Assembly: GCA_937918955.1 (NCBI GenBank)
Contig: CAKZRZ010000038.1
Location: 1 to 56,136, forward strand
Length of the DNA: 56,136 nt
From: an uncultured Arenicella sp.
GTDB taxonomy: Bacteria > Pseudomonadota > Gammaproteobacteria > Arenicellales > Arenicellaceae
Direction: 5' to 3'
Part shown: one piece after another, positions 27,215 through 36,943 of the stretch
Position numbering within the stretch: position 1 is the first letter of the stretch
Layout: every line of letters starts with the position of its first letter
Made by a program: the position numbers and the translations under genes
Notes under the pieces: generated by a model
Seen by the model: the letters and a program-made list of their open reading frames with translations, nothing else
Database searches by the model: none
What the model was told of the DNA's origin: nothing

Positions 27215-27523
27215 ATGACAGATAAGATTGATATATCGAAGCTTCAAACCAAACAACTTGATGCAACAAGCTTAAATTGGATTTTAAAATTCGCTCAAGC
27301 GTTAGAGAAACACAATGGTACAGTTCTCGAGCTTCGAAGTGATAACCTTTTGCAACAATTAGTGAATCAGGCCAAGCAAAATCATACAGCCGAGCTGCAA
27401 GAAATTTACCAAACATTGAAGTCATCGCTCCGTGCTCATGTAAAGCGCGAGCGTGCAAGCTTTGAGCGACTAATAGCCGATTCATCGAAAACGACTAGCA
27501 GCCAAATTCGGACACATCTTTAA
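27215..27523 (+). CDS. Small unknown protein, member of a two-gene family (see 51623)
   Basis: 102 residues, cytoplasmic, mostly helical and charged, with no known motif. Residues 4-73 align without gaps to residues 42-111 of the product at 51623-52042. I counted about 21 identities in 70, including KID-S, V-x-LR-x-D-x-L-x-Q and EL-x-E-x-Y. This indicates a real family. A G-rich ribosome site (GGGGGG) precedes the ATG by about six bases. It is divergent from the LytTR regulator and may be its target. The TTGACA at 27172-27177 upstream lacks a well-spaced -10. Confidence 0.75.
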   Translation: MTDKIDISKLQTKQLDATSLNWILKFAQALEKHNGTVLELRSDNLLQQLVNQAKQNHTAELQEIYQTLKSSLRAHVKRERASFERLIADSSKTTSSQIRTHL

Positions 27524-27665
27524 TTTACCGCGAGCCAGCTCTGCGCGATCGTAACGATTGTCAATTGCTTGAACAAGCTTGCGCTAAATGACTGAGAACA
27601 GCTCACGCATTCTCCGTCTAAACTGTGGTAGATTTACCGTTTGAATTTCTAAACGGATTGGACAT

Positions 27666-29168
27666 ATGAGAACTTTCTCTGTCACCGCAAAAACCAAGTG
27701 TTTTAGGGCGAGTTGGATGACGATCACAGCCTTAGCGTCGCTCACTTTTACTATCTCAGGCTACACACAAGAGCCGAGCACCAGCTTAGAGTTTAAACGC
27801 TGCCATATTCAGAATAGCGCAATTGAAATCGATGCGGAGTGCGCCACTCTCCAACGTCGTGAAAATCCTGACGATAAGAACAGCCGATTAATCGACCTAT
27901 CCGTAGTTAAGCTTCCATCAAGCGCATCTGAACCTGAACGCGATGCATTTACCCTAATTCAGGGCGGCCCTGGGGGCTCATCCATTGATATGGCTATTAG
28001 CTATCGTCAAGCACTGGAGTTCATTCGTAGTAAACGCGATATAATAATTGTTGATCAACGCGGTACCGGACGTTCCAACAAACTTACATGTCCACAGCCC
28101 GACGAAACTCCAACAAGCAGCTTTGATCGAGAACAAACTCTCGCCTTAACTCGGCAATGCATTACTGAACTTAGCCAGCACGACCTTCGCTACTACACAA
28201 CCTCAGTGGCGGTACAAGATTTAGAGGCCGTACGCCAGGCGGCAGGATACGAGCAACTTACCGTTTATGGCGTTAGCTATGGCACTCGAGTGGCACAGCA
28301 CTACTTAAGACGTTTTGAAGATCAAACTCGGGCAATTATTATCGACGGTGTTGTTGATATTGGTCTTAACCTAGCGGGCGCGGAGATCGCACGCCGATCT
28401 CAGGACGCATTTGACGCAATGGTTTCACGTTGTAATCAAACCGTCAGCTGCAAAAGCGAATTTGGCGATGTCGACCAAAAGTTCGAAGAATTACGCGCTC
28501 GATTAGTAGATCAAACCGTTGAAATTGAACTCCCGCATCCGACTAGCGGCAAACTAGTAAAGCATACGGTCAGCGAAAGTGACTTGTTAGCCGTGGTTCG
28601 CTTTCTGCCATACGCAACAGAAACTATGGCGCTATTACCGATGATTATCGCGCGAGCCTATGATGGAGACTATATTCCACTCGCCGCCCAGGGTATCAGC
28701 ACGCTAGAATCCCTGACCGACGAATTTGCAACAGGCATGCACAATTCGGTTGTCTGCGCTGAAGACGCACCTTTCGTCAAACCTGGAGCTGCCTCTGAAA
28801 CGGCAAACACCTACTTTGGTAGCGACATGATCGACGCAATAGCGGCGACCTGCGAAATGTGGCCCAAGGGAGTCATCGACGACGATTTCACTCAAGCTTT
28901 TGATAGCGACAAACCGGTGCTGATCTTGTCAGGTGAAACAGATCCGATCACTCCCCCTGCAAACGGGCATCGTGCTGCTGCAATGTTCAGCAAGTCTAAA
29001 CACCTTGTGGTGCCATCACATGGACATGGGGTAATCGCTCGCGGTTGCGTGCCTTACCTGTTAAGAGACTTTATTGAAAATGTCGATTTAGATCGTTTAA
29101 AAACTGATTGCATTGAACGCGAGCGCGCAATGCCTTTTTTCATTGACCCAGCGGGGCCAGAAGCATGA
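27666..29168 (+). CDS. Exported S33-type alpha/beta hydrolase with TAP-like C-terminus
   Basis: 500 residues. A signal peptide spans about 1-34 (cleavage near SGYTQE). The core is of the proline-iminopeptidase/tripeptidyl-aminopeptidase-like S33 family: FTLIQGGPGGSS (oxyanion), VDQRGTGRSN, the nucleophile elbow VYGVSYGTRVAQ, Asp in LSGETDPITPP and His in PSHGHGVIARG. The C-terminal TAP-like domain contains the acid and histidine. Such enzymes remove N-terminal residues from short peptides or hydrolyse esters in the periplasm. Its stop overlaps the natA start (ATGA), so peptidase and ABC exporter genes are translationally coupled, a conserved-looking operon. Confidence 0.9.
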   Translation: MRTFSVTAKTKCFRASWMTITALASLTFTISGYTQEPSTSLEFKRCHIQNSAIEIDAECATLQRRENPDDKNSRLIDLSVVKLPSSASEPERDAFTLIQGGPGGSSIDMAISYRQALEFIRSKRDIIIVDQRGTGRSNKLTCPQPDETPTSSFDREQTLALTRQCITELSQHDLRYYTTSVAVQDLEAVRQAAGYEQLTVYGVSYGTRVAQHYLRRFEDQTRAIIIDGVVDIGLNLAGAEIARRSQDAFDAMVSRCNQTVSCKSEFGDVDQKFEELRARLVDQTVEIELPHPTSGKLVKHTVSESDLLAVVRFLPYATETMALLPMIIARAYDGDYIPLAAQGISTLESLTDEFATGMHNSVVCAEDAPFVKPGAASETANTYFGSDMIDAIAATCEMWPKGVIDDDFTQAFDSDKPVLILSGETDPITPPANGHRAAAMFSKSKHLVVPSHGHGVIARGCVPYLLRDFIENVDLDRLKTDCIERERAMPFFIDPAGPEA

Positions 29169-29896
29169 TAGAAGTATTAGATTTAAAGAAATGTTTCGGT
29201 TCAGTCAAAGCGATCGACGGTGTTTCATTCTCGGCTCAAGACGGAAAAATCACCGGCTTACTCGGGCCGAACGGCGCGGGAAAATCGACAACGCTAAGAA
29301 TTTTATACACCGCGTTCAAGCCCGACTCGGGCAGAGCCTTAATAGATAATCGCGACGTCACCGTAGACAAGCTCGCGGTGCGCACCTCAATTGGAGTATT
29401 AACGCATGGCGCAGGAATTTACGAGCGCCTAACAGCTCGTGAAAATGTACGCTACTTTGGTGAATTGCACGGCATGTCAGGTAAGGAATTGACTATGCGG
29501 GTAGACGAACTTGCCGAGCTACTGGATATGAATGACTTTATTAGCCGACGCGCAAAAGGCTTTTCACAAGGTCAGAAAACCAAAGTGGCTTTAGCTCGAG
29601 CACTGGTGCATAAGCCTCGAAACGTATTACTAGACGAACCCACTAATGGGCTCGATATTATGGCAACCCGCGGCCTAAGAGAAGTGATTCAACGCTTAAA
29701 AGACGCAGGGCATTGCGTTTTATTTTCTAGCCACGTGATGCAAGAAGTGGCCGCGCTATGCGACGAAATTGTAATCATTGCTAACGGCACAGTCGCGGCC
29801 AGTGGTTCGCCCGACAGCTTGCGTCATGAAACCAACGAGGCTAATTTAGAAGATGCCTTTGTTAAAGCCATCGGTTCAGAAGAGGGGTTGATCTAA
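29165..29896 (+). CDS. natA: ABC transporter ATP-binding protein, NatA type
   Basis: 243-residue ATPase of the NatA/ABC-2 family. Walker A LLGPNGAGKSTT (about 33-44), Q-loop region, ABC signature FSQGQKTKVALARAL (about 132-146), Walker B NVLLDEPTNGLDIMA and the switch histidine in LFSSHVMQEV are all present. It starts inside the stop of the upstream peptidase gene (four-base overlap) and is followed directly by the permease. In Bacillus NatAB exports Na+; here the substrate is unknown and may be lipid, peptide or ion. Confidence 0.92.
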   Translation: MIEVLDLKKCFGSVKAIDGVSFSAQDGKITGLLGPNGAGKSTTLRILYTAFKPDSGRALIDNRDVTVDKLAVRTSIGVLTHGAGIYERLTARENVRYFGELHGMSGKELTMRVDELAELLDMNDFISRRAKGFSQGQKTKVALARALVHKPRNVLLDEPTNGLDIMATRGLREVIQRLKDAGHCVLFSSHVMQEVAALCDEIVIIANGTVAASGSPDSLRHETNEANLEDAFVKAIGSEEGLI

Positions 29897-31096
29897 ATGC
29901 ACACTCGAAATATAAGTCATCTATCTAGCCTATGGACAATCCTGAAGAAAGAAGTTATTGATAACGCCCGTGACCGTCGAACCTTAACCACCATGGGAAT
30001 ATCCATAGTTATTTTCCCTTTGCTAATCTTTGGCTTGATCTGGTTTCTCGACAAAACCGTGAAAGAAGAAACCGATTTAGTTAATGCCGACGCTGTAAAA
30101 TTGCCAGTCATTGGCGCTGAATATGCGCCGAATTTGATGGCTTGGCTAGGTCAAAATAATATTGAAATAGTCGACGCGCCGGACGATCCAGAAGCGTCCA
30201 TATCGCAAGGCGAGTATCGCGTGATTCTGCTGATAGGCGAAAACTATCCTGAGGCATTTCGCAAAGGCACTACTGCACCTTTACGGTTGATTCACGATAG
30301 CTCGATCACTGGGTTAGAAAAAATAGGGTATAGCACTGTTCGAAGTGCCATCAACACATACTCTAGCCAAATCAGCTCACTACGACTAATGGCACGAGGA
30401 GTAAACCCTGAAGTGGTTAGGCCAATACAAATAAACACCTCCGATGTTGCAACACCACAAGCGCGAAGCGGTCAGTTTCTTACCATGATGCCGTATTTAA
30501 TGATCATGTTTATTATGGCCGGCGGCATGTATTTAGCCATCGACACTACCGCTGGCGAACGAGAGAAAGGTTCGCTTGAACCCTTGTTAACCCAACCAGT
30601 CAAACGCCACATCGTATTGCTGGCCAAACTTGGTGCCACTGTCGTGTTCTCATCCTTAACTCTGCTACTGGTTCTCTCAGGTCTGGCGCTGGCATTTAAG
30701 TATATGCCAGTCGACCTCATCTCGATCTCGGTTAGCTTGGGCAGCATCTTAAAAATATTTTTGGCCTGCTTGCCGTTTGTGTTTGCCGGCTGCGCGTTGA
30801 TGGTACTGGTGGCATCTTTCACTAAGAGCTATAAAGAAGCACAGTCTTATTTAGGCATGGTTATGCTTGTTCCAACATTGCCACTAATGTCCTTGGCATT
30901 TTTATCACCAGAACCTTCCGTCAGTAATATGTGGATTCCAGCATTAAGCCAAGGCATGATTATTATCGAAACACTTAAAGGTGAACACGTGCCAATCAAC
31001 CTGATCGGTATTTCGATGATCTGCAGTCTATTGCTTGCAACGGTCTTAGCATGGTTTGCAGTAAAACTGTACCAACGCGAACGCATCCTAGGTTAA
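29897..31096 (+). CDS. natB: ABC-2 type permease, NatB type
   Basis: 399 residues. It has a first membrane helix after RRTLTTMGISIVIFP (about 33-53), a large extracytoplasmic domain of about 120 residues with conserved-looking FRKGTTAPLRLIHDSS, then a run of five or six helices beginning near MMPYLMIMFIMAGGMYLAID. The motif AGEREKGSLEPLLTQPVKR follows the second helix and matches the NatB/YhgE coupling-helix sequence that contacts the ATPase. The ATG follows the natA stop directly. It ends the three-gene operon. Confidence 0.9.
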   Translation: MHTRNISHLSSLWTILKKEVIDNARDRRTLTTMGISIVIFPLLIFGLIWFLDKTVKEETDLVNADAVKLPVIGAEYAPNLMAWLGQNNIEIVDAPDDPEASISQGEYRVILLIGENYPEAFRKGTTAPLRLIHDSSITGLEKIGYSTVRSAINTYSSQISSLRLMARGVNPEVVRPIQINTSDVATPQARSGQFLTMMPYLMIMFIMAGGMYLAIDTTAGEREKGSLEPLLTQPVKRHIVLLAKLGATVVFSSLTLLLVLSGLALAFKYMPVDLISISVSLGSILKIFLACLPFVFAGCALMVLVASFTKSYKEAQSYLGMVMLVPTLPLMSLAFLSPEPSVSNMWIPALSQGMIIIETLKGEHVPINLIGISMICSLLLATVLAWFAVKLYQRERILG

Positions 31097-31176
31097 ATCA
31101 AGACTTTACAAAAACAGAATCGTGCGCCTTTGCTGAGACTTAAAAACACTCTCCAATGCACTAAAATGGGTTTAAA

Positions 31177-31788
31177 TTGACAAGAACTAACGCCAACTCT
31201 GCTGAGATAAAAACCTCAGCACTGCTCGAAGAAACGCTGAACAACTTAGAGGGTTCGCACGTAAGCGTTGGAGATTTAATGCAACAATTTCAACGTCGCT
31301 CTTTTGGCGGCGTGTTATTGATTTTAGCCTTACTCGCAATGGTACCAGGGATCTCCGTGTTTGCAGGGATCGCGATAATCGTGCCGGCATTTCAACTATT
31401 CTTAGGCCTTCCCGCGCCGGTATTTCCGCCTTTTGTTCAACAGCGTCAAGTGAAAGTAGCAGGCCTACAAAAATGGGGGATGACGATCTGTCGCGGCGTA
31501 CGAAAAATCGAAAGCCTAGTCGTGCCGCGTTGGCCAAAGCTAAGTACAGTCTCTGCCCGCCGTTTAATGGGCTTAGTCATCATGTTGCTCGGTATTGTAG
31601 TTGCAATTCCGTTTCCGTTTAGCAACTTTCCGCCAGCCTTGGCTACCGTTTGCTTCGCTCTGGGTTTGCTTGAACGCGACGGCTTAATGATTGCTATCGG
31701 CACGGCGCTCAGCGTAATAGCATTTGCAATTGGCTTTACCGTTATTTTCATTATTATGAATTGGCTACTGCAATTGTTCAGCAACTAA
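31177..31788 (+). CDS. ExoD-family membrane protein
   Basis: 203 residues of the ExoD family, named for a Rhizobium gene affecting exopolysaccharide and alkali tolerance; biochemical role unknown. Features: N-terminal helix-rich region with LEETLNNLEGSHVSVGDLM and the family-typical RSFGGVLLILALLAMVPGISVFAGI (about 45-70), then LPAPVFPPFVQQRQV, and two further hydrophobic pairs toward the C-terminus. The only in-frame start close to the domain is TTG at 31177, with GGG six bases upstream. A loose hairpin, CTTGCCT (31791-31797) with AGGCAAG (31845-31851), follows the stop and may end transcription. Confidence 0.85.
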   Translation: MTRTNANSAEIKTSALLEETLNNLEGSHVSVGDLMQQFQRRSFGGVLLILALLAMVPGISVFAGIAIIVPAFQLFLGLPAPVFPPFVQQRQVKVAGLQKWGMTICRGVRKIESLVVPRWPKLSTVSARRLMGLVIMLLGIVVAIPFPFSNFPPALATVCFALGLLERDGLMIAIGTALSVIAFAIGFTVIFIIMNWLLQLFSN

Positions 31789-31897
31789 TTCTTGCCTCTT
31801 TCAAGACAATTCAATATGACCTGAAGTAGAGCGCTTTTTAGCTCAGGCAAGTTTTAGGATAAACGAGCCACGCGACTAAACAGTTGAATAGATCGTT

Positions 31898-32764
31898 TTA
31901 ATTTTTAATTTTAGTGCTCCGGCTTGGCACACCAACATTACATAATTCAATACGTCCGGTAGGTTCTAAAAACCAAGCTTCTGTGCGTGTTGTCCGCTTA
32001 AGCACGTGCTGTTTGAATTCATCGCTTTGAGTGCGCATAATTTGCAATGATGAAACGGTATCTGCCAAGTCAGAGTCCTTGAGAAGGTCAATGTTTTCAA
32101 TCTCAATATGCTCACTTTTAGTCTCAAAGAAGCCAAGCTCACCCGTACCTCTGGACAAGCTACTCAAAAGCTCCATCCCCTTTACTACGCGCCCGACCAA
32201 GGTCACGTTTTTATCCAAATGTCTCGGCGCATGCCCAGTTACTACATACAAACCCGACCCGTTGCCACTATTACTAGCCACATCTCTGGATACGCCAACC
32301 ATCCCATAACAATGAGCGAGCCAAGCTTGCTTGCCATCGCTTGCCGCTGGAAAGCCATCAACAAAACCAACTTCATCGGCATAAGCATCACGGCTCTCTA
32401 GTCTTTGAAAATCGACCTCCCTCGGGTTCGCGAAAAACTCAACATCAATTTCTTTCGCGGCATTTCCTTGAGATCTTGCTTTGGAATTATCGAAATTAGG
32501 GTCGCCCCATTGCACTACGTAATTATCCTGCGATCGAATAATCGCGCTGCCGTCAAAATACCCGTCGCTGACCAAGGCCTTAATATTGCGCACATGCTTA
32601 GGCGCAAACTGTGGCGCCAATTCGATGACCACATCACCACTTTCGAGCTGCATTAATAAAGTGTTATCAATATTCAGGCGTCGCCAAGCTGTAGACTGAT
32701 CAGAGGCGTCGGCAAACGGCATAGCGACTAACAACAACGTCAAACTAAAGTAGGCAAATTTCAT
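31898..32764 (-). CDS. Periplasmic cyclophilin-type peptidyl-prolyl isomerase
   Basis: 288 residues with a signal peptide (MKFAYFSLTLLLVAMPFADA). The cyclophilin domain begins NTLLMQLESGDVVIELAPQFAPKHVRNIKALV and has GYFDGSAIIRSQDNYVVQWGDP, in which the catalytic arginine (IIRSQ) and glutamine (VVQWGD) are kept. It then shows a long insertion, and LVGRVVKGMELLSSLSRG. The later segment of bacterial cyclophilins that usually reads GxFF/H is altered. The length exceeds simple periplasmic PpiA (about 190) through this insertion and a C-terminal extension. It probably assists folding of exported or outer-membrane proteins. Confidence 0.87.
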   Translation of the reverse strand: MKFAYFSLTLLLVAMPFADASDQSTAWRRLNIDNTLLMQLESGDVVIELAPQFAPKHVRNIKALVSDGYFDGSAIIRSQDNYVVQWGDPNFDNSKARSQGNAAKEIDVEFFANPREVDFQRLESRDAYADEVGFVDGFPAASDGKQAWLAHCYGMVGVSRDVASNSGNGSGLYVVTGHAPRHLDKNVTLVGRVVKGMELLSSLSRGTGELGFFETKSEHIEIENIDLLKDSDLADTVSSLQIMRTQSDEFKQHVLKRTTRTEAWFLEPTGRIELCNVGVPSRSTKIKN

Positions 32765-32953
32765 GGTCTTATCTCATTTTTGTTTTCATAAACCAACAGG
32801 GCTTGTTAGATGTCAGAATAACATTGAACTGTCAATCAAACCTTTAGTAATTTAGCATTATGTCTAGCATCATGACTATTCGCCTGAACTTCACACAATC
32901 TTTGAAGCACTGACGCATTATTTACTAGCAGACAAGTAACTCTTTAGATATGT

Positions 32954-32982
32954 TTGACAATAACGGCAAAGAATAATTAGAA
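32954..32982 (+). promoter_or_regulatory. Weak candidate promoter of the TonB-dependent receptor
   Basis: A perfect TTGACA (32954-32959) is followed after 17 bases by TTAGAA (32977-32982), a poor -10. It lies about 40 bases before the receptor ATG. The -10 is weak enough that this may be chance or need an activator. Confidence 0.3.
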
Positions 32983-33023
32983 GTAGCCGTACAAAAAATT
33001 TAGTTCACCACCAGGAGAAACGA

Positions 33024-35714
33024 ATGAAAATAAGCCTTTCATCAACTACGAGGCCTTCCACACCCTCGCGCGCTGTAAAACTTGGGGCTGTGGCACTTGC
33101 TATAGCGTCAATGACACCAAGTACTGTATTCGCACAAGAAACTGGGCAGTCGAACAACGAACAAGTAATTGAAGAAGTTGTGGTAACTGGCTCATATTTG
33201 AGTCGTCTAAGACAAAGTGATTTACCTTCCCCCACATCGGTTCTAGATGCTGGGTACATCAGTGATATTGGTGCAGGCAACGTAGGCGACATTGTGCAAA
33301 ACCTCACAATCAACGCAGGCTCACAAAACAATCCAGATGCTTTCACTCAGAATGGCACGGTTGGCACCTCGAACTTCAATTTGCGCGGCTTAGGCGTGGC
33401 ATCAACGTTAGTACTGCTTAATGGTCGACGCCAAGTTAACACCAGCGCGCTAACCAATGATGGCATTAACTTCGTTGATACCAATGCACTGGTTCCTCAA
33501 ATTGCTATCAAACGCGTTGAAATTGTTAAAGATGGCGCCGCCGCGATTTACGGTACAGATGCGGTCGCAGGCGTGGTTAACTTTATTACCGATAATGACT
33601 TTAGAGGCTCGGCGGTTAACCTTCGCTACTCTAGCCTTGATGGTTCAGGCAGTCAGGATGATGTTACGGTTGAAGCAAAATTTGGTTGGGGTAATGACAG
33701 AACGGATTACGTAGTAGCCGCGAGTTACTACGACAGAACCGAGCTCACCACAGCAGAGCGCCGGCTGAGTCGCCCCCAAGATGATACTTCTTCTTTAGGT
33801 AACCCAGGAGCGTTCTTCTTGCTCGGTCAACTACCGGTAATTGATCCGACAGGCTGCGCCTCAGAAGGTGGATTCCCAATTCCAAATGCAGGTGCTCAAG
33901 GTGCTCTAGATGCATTCGGCTTACCGTTCCAAGGTGGCTTTTGCGGTTTTGACTTTGGTGATTTTTTCTCACTCGTTCCCGACGAAGAGCGCATTAACTT
34001 GTTCGGTTCTATAACGCACGATTTAGATAATGGTCATGAGCTACGCGTTGAAGCGGCTTACGCAAAAAATGAAAGCTTTCGGGGCAACTCACCCTCATTC
34101 CCATTTTTGCAGCTTGGCAGTGCGGTTGTCCCAGCCGACAACCCTGGCAACATTTTTCCAGAGAGCCTTGGCCCAGTTCTATTTTTCGGTCGAGCAAGCG
34201 GTAATGGCGGTACAGTATCTCCAAGCACCGGTGATTCCGATACCTTTAGATTAAGTGCCGAGTTAAGTGGCGCGTTTCGAGGTTCAGATAATTGGCAATA
34301 TGATGCGAGCATAAGCTATTCAAAAAACGAATTTGTTCTCACAACCGAGGATACCGTTACTGAACGCTTCTCAGCCGCATTGAACGGCTTTGGTGGTGCC
34401 GGCTGTGACCCAGCAACTGGAACACGCGGTCAAGGACCTTGCCAATTCTTCAATCCGTTTGCGACGAGCTTTAATGTCTTACCAAATGATCCGGCTTTGC
34501 TCGACTTTATTATCGACACACAAACCATTGATAGTGAATCTGAACTATTTGTGGTCGACACTGTTCTTTCAGGTAGCGTCGGTTCTACCGCGGCTGGTGA
34601 TATCGGTTTAGCTGTCGGCTTGCAATACCGTAAAGAAGACTTCTCTCGCGACTTTGACGAGCTATCTAATCGCGATGCCTTTGCCTTTATTATTGGTAGC
34701 GGAGACTTCGCAGCAGACCGTGACATCGTTGCTGTATTTGCTGAGACGTCAATACCAATTACCGATCGACTGGATCTAGGTGCAGCGGTTCGCTATGAGG
34801 ACTACGGTGGCAATGTTGGAGATACCGTCGACCCTAAAATTTCTTTGTTATATCGCCCAAGTGATACAGTTTCTCTGAGAACAAGCTTGTCGAGTAGCTT
34901 TAGAGCGCCAAGCCAATTCCAAACAAATGGTCAGGGCACTTCTCTTAATCAGGTTACTGACCCGCTTGGCGGCACAGCTTTCGCAGCAGTCAGAAACTTA
35001 GCCCCAGGAGATGGTGGCCGAGATATTCAACCCGAGCAGAGCGAAGCCTTTAACTTTGGCGCTTCCTTTAATCCTGGCAATTTCAGTTTAGACCTGGACT
35101 ATTGGAGTTTTGACTTCACTGATGCAATTATCTCTGAAAGTTTCCAAGCAATTGTTAATGCTGACCCCACGGGCGACCGCGTGGTTCGAAGCCCAGCCGG
35201 CACTATTTTGTTTGTCTTCACTGACTTCGTGAACGCCTCTAGTATTGAAACTGATGGTATCGACATTAAAGCCAGCTACGACATTGAATCCAGTGCAGGA
35301 ATCTTTACGCCATTCCTTGATTATACGCAGGTATTCAACTACGACATTAATGACCCGCAAGCGGGCCAAGTAGAAGGAGCGGGTAATCGAAACTTTACTA
35401 ACTTTGGCAGCCCCACACCTGAAGTTCGTTATTCCGCTGGTATCAAATACGCTGGCGAACGATTCACAGGTAGATTAGCGTACCGCTATATCGATTCGTA
35501 CACGGATGATCAAAACGATCTATCTGTCGATTCTTTTGGAGCGGTTGATGCGCAGATTAATTTTAATTTCTCTGAAAACTACGCAGCGACTGTCGGTGTG
35601 ACAAACCTAAACGATGAGCAACCTCCACAAGTCTTTACTAATGGTGGATTTGATTCTAGAACACACGATCCTCGAGGCCGTTTATTCTATGTCCAGTTGT
35701 CAGCCGAGTGGTAA
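33024..35714 (+). CDS. TonB-dependent outer-membrane receptor
   Basis: 896 residues. The leader ends near FAQE (about 37); a TonB-box-like EEVVVTGSYL follows at about 50, which is typical of the large marine receptor group. The plug domain (about 60-190) contains LRGLGVASTLVLLNGRRQ and RVEIVKDGAAAIYGTDAVAGVVNFIT. The rest is a 22-strand barrel, ending in RGRLFYVQLSAEW with the terminal aromatic residue. Marine relatives of this type import siderophores, sugars or other oligomers, and no adjacent gene fixes the ligand. AGGAG lies eight bases before the ATG. It ends at a strong terminator. Confidence 0.95.
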   Translation: MKISLSSTTRPSTPSRAVKLGAVALAIASMTPSTVFAQETGQSNNEQVIEEVVVTGSYLSRLRQSDLPSPTSVLDAGYISDIGAGNVGDIVQNLTINAGSQNNPDAFTQNGTVGTSNFNLRGLGVASTLVLLNGRRQVNTSALTNDGINFVDTNALVPQIAIKRVEIVKDGAAAIYGTDAVAGVVNFITDNDFRGSAVNLRYSSLDGSGSQDDVTVEAKFGWGNDRTDYVVAASYYDRTELTTAERRLSRPQDDTSSLGNPGAFFLLGQLPVIDPTGCASEGGFPIPNAGAQGALDAFGLPFQGGFCGFDFGDFFSLVPDEERINLFGSITHDLDNGHELRVEAAYAKNESFRGNSPSFPFLQLGSAVVPADNPGNIFPESLGPVLFFGRASGNGGTVSPSTGDSDTFRLSAELSGAFRGSDNWQYDASISYSKNEFVLTTEDTVTERFSAALNGFGGAGCDPATGTRGQGPCQFFNPFATSFNVLPNDPALLDFIIDTQTIDSESELFVVDTVLSGSVGSTAAGDIGLAVGLQYRKEDFSRDFDELSNRDAFAFIIGSGDFAADRDIVAVFAETSIPITDRLDLGAAVRYEDYGGNVGDTVDPKISLLYRPSDTVSLRTSLSSSFRAPSQFQTNGQGTSLNQVTDPLGGTAFAAVRNLAPGDGGRDIQPEQSEAFNFGASFNPGNFSLDLDYWSFDFTDAIISESFQAIVNADPTGDRVVRSPAGTILFVFTDFVNASSIETDGIDIKASYDIESSAGIFTPFLDYTQVFNYDINDPQAGQVEGAGNRNFTNFGSPTPEVRYSAGIKYAGERFTGRLAYRYIDSYTDDQNDLSVDSFGAVDAQINFNFSENYAATVGVTNLNDEQPPQVFTNGGFDSRTHDPRGRLFYVQLSAEW

Positions 35715-35753
35715 GTAGTCAACGCCATTAGTGATTTATTAATCACAAACGTA

Positions 35754-35790
35754 AAAAGGGCCGAGTGATAATTCATCACTCGGCCCTTTT
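35754..35790. terminator. Strong bidirectional terminator
   Basis: A perfect 15-base stem: AAAAGGGCCGAGTGA (35754-35768) pairs with TCACTCGGCCCTTTT (35776-35790) around a seven-base loop. It separates the receptor from the convergent S1/P1 nuclease. A smaller inverted repeat, GTGATT/AATCAC (35731-35746), lies just before it. Confidence 0.93.
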
Positions 35791-35811
35791 TAATTTTTCA
35801 CTTTAAGCACA

Positions 35812-36864
35812 CTACTTATTTATATAGTCTGGTCGCACAAAATCAGGCTTTACAGGGTAGTAGTAACTGCGGAAGTTCGATAAGTCAGGTGAGCCGGCCT
35901 CTAGCCAAGCCAAGAGCCATAATTGAGATAAGACGCTCGAACCTATCGACAAACGCTCAATCGTGAATCTTTGGTAGCGCTTTGCTATTTGACCAACGGG
36001 TTTACGAATTGCTTTGTCATTACCTTGTGTGCTGCGCTCAATCAAAGAATATTTAACGTCTAAGGCTAACAACTCTGGCAAGCGGCTATGGCTATTGGCT
36101 ACTAGCGCCCATACGAGTTTTTGCGGGTCCGATAAGATTTCTTTACGCTCAGATTTAGAATACTGACTAAGCCACTTCTGGCTAACCTTTTTGGCCGTTC
36201 GAGCACTTAACTCAAGAGGCAACTCAGTGACAACATCACTCTCAAAATAGGCATGCAAACCATGCTGCCCTGTGAGCTGTCCGTCGTAATTCGCAGTTGT
36301 GTGATGCGGGTTCGCCAAGTCGCCAACAAAGTGACTCATAATGCCGCCCATAGTTAGCGCTTTATTAACGCTGTCTTCAAATGCTTTTTTATCTTGAGCC
36401 TGACCGGCAGACCTAAGTGCTTCAACCATCAAAGAATACAGCTGTAAGACTCTCCAAGGCGCTGAACCAACGCCTTCAGGTTCAAAGCCTTTGGCTTGAG
36501 CGTCGGTTCTGTATTGAGAATACTCCGTCGGCAAGTCGCTCCAGAGACTCACACCTGCATACACTTTCTCAAGGTTAATGAAGTGCGTTGAATAGTTTTC
36601 ACTACGCTCTAGTTCGCTCATATAAGGCGCACGCCAAACAATATCGGGTGCGTTCGACAAATGACCAAGCATGTGGTCTCTGGCAACAAACGGTTTTACC
36701 AGTGCTTGTTTATCATCGGACAGTACGCGTAAATTCTGAACCGCAACACGTGTTATTAAATCGTGCCCTCTTTCACCCCATGCCCATAGCGGCGAACTGG
36801 TAAAGAGAAGGGTTAAGCCTAAAGCGGCTTGTCCAAAACGCTGAATTAAAGTCGTATTATTCAT
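35812..36864 (-). CDS. Exported S1/P1-type nuclease
   Basis: 350 residues. The signal peptide is cleaved before Trp29 (PLWA|WGERGHDLI); the new N-terminal Trp and the following His are zinc ligands in S1/P1 enzymes. Further ligand motifs are LSNAPDIVW (Asp), the His in STHFINLE, HFVGDLANPHHT (His/Asp/His), and the TGQHGLHAYFESDVV region (His). All parts of the trinuclear zinc site appear present. These enzymes degrade single-stranded DNA and RNA outside the cell, and the bacterial members may supply phosphate or nucleosides. It is convergent with the receptor gene and followed by a GT4 gene on the same strand. Confidence 0.9.
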   Translation of the reverse strand: MNNTTLIQRFGQAALGLTLLFTSSPLWAWGERGHDLITRVAVQNLRVLSDDKQALVKPFVARDHMLGHLSNAPDIVWRAPYMSELERSENYSTHFINLEKVYAGVSLWSDLPTEYSQYRTDAQAKGFEPEGVGSAPWRVLQLYSLMVEALRSAGQAQDKKAFEDSVNKALTMGGIMSHFVGDLANPHHTTANYDGQLTGQHGLHAYFESDVVTELPLELSARTAKKVSQKWLSQYSKSERKEILSDPQKLVWALVANSHSRLPELLALDVKYSLIERSTQGNDKAIRKPVGQIAKRYQRFTIERLSIGSSVLSQLWLLAWLEAGSPDLSNFRSYYYPVKPDFVRPDYINK

Positions 36865-36943
36865 GTTCTATTTACTCGTGATTTTAATCGATGAACCAAA
36901 AAGACAGTCGTAGCGTAAAAGTCCACGCTTAGTGGAGAATGGC

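Noticed and set aside
30472-30822. Minus-strand frame in the natB gene
   Set aside because: Antisense to a transmembrane-rich, motif-bearing permease; no independent evidence for coding.
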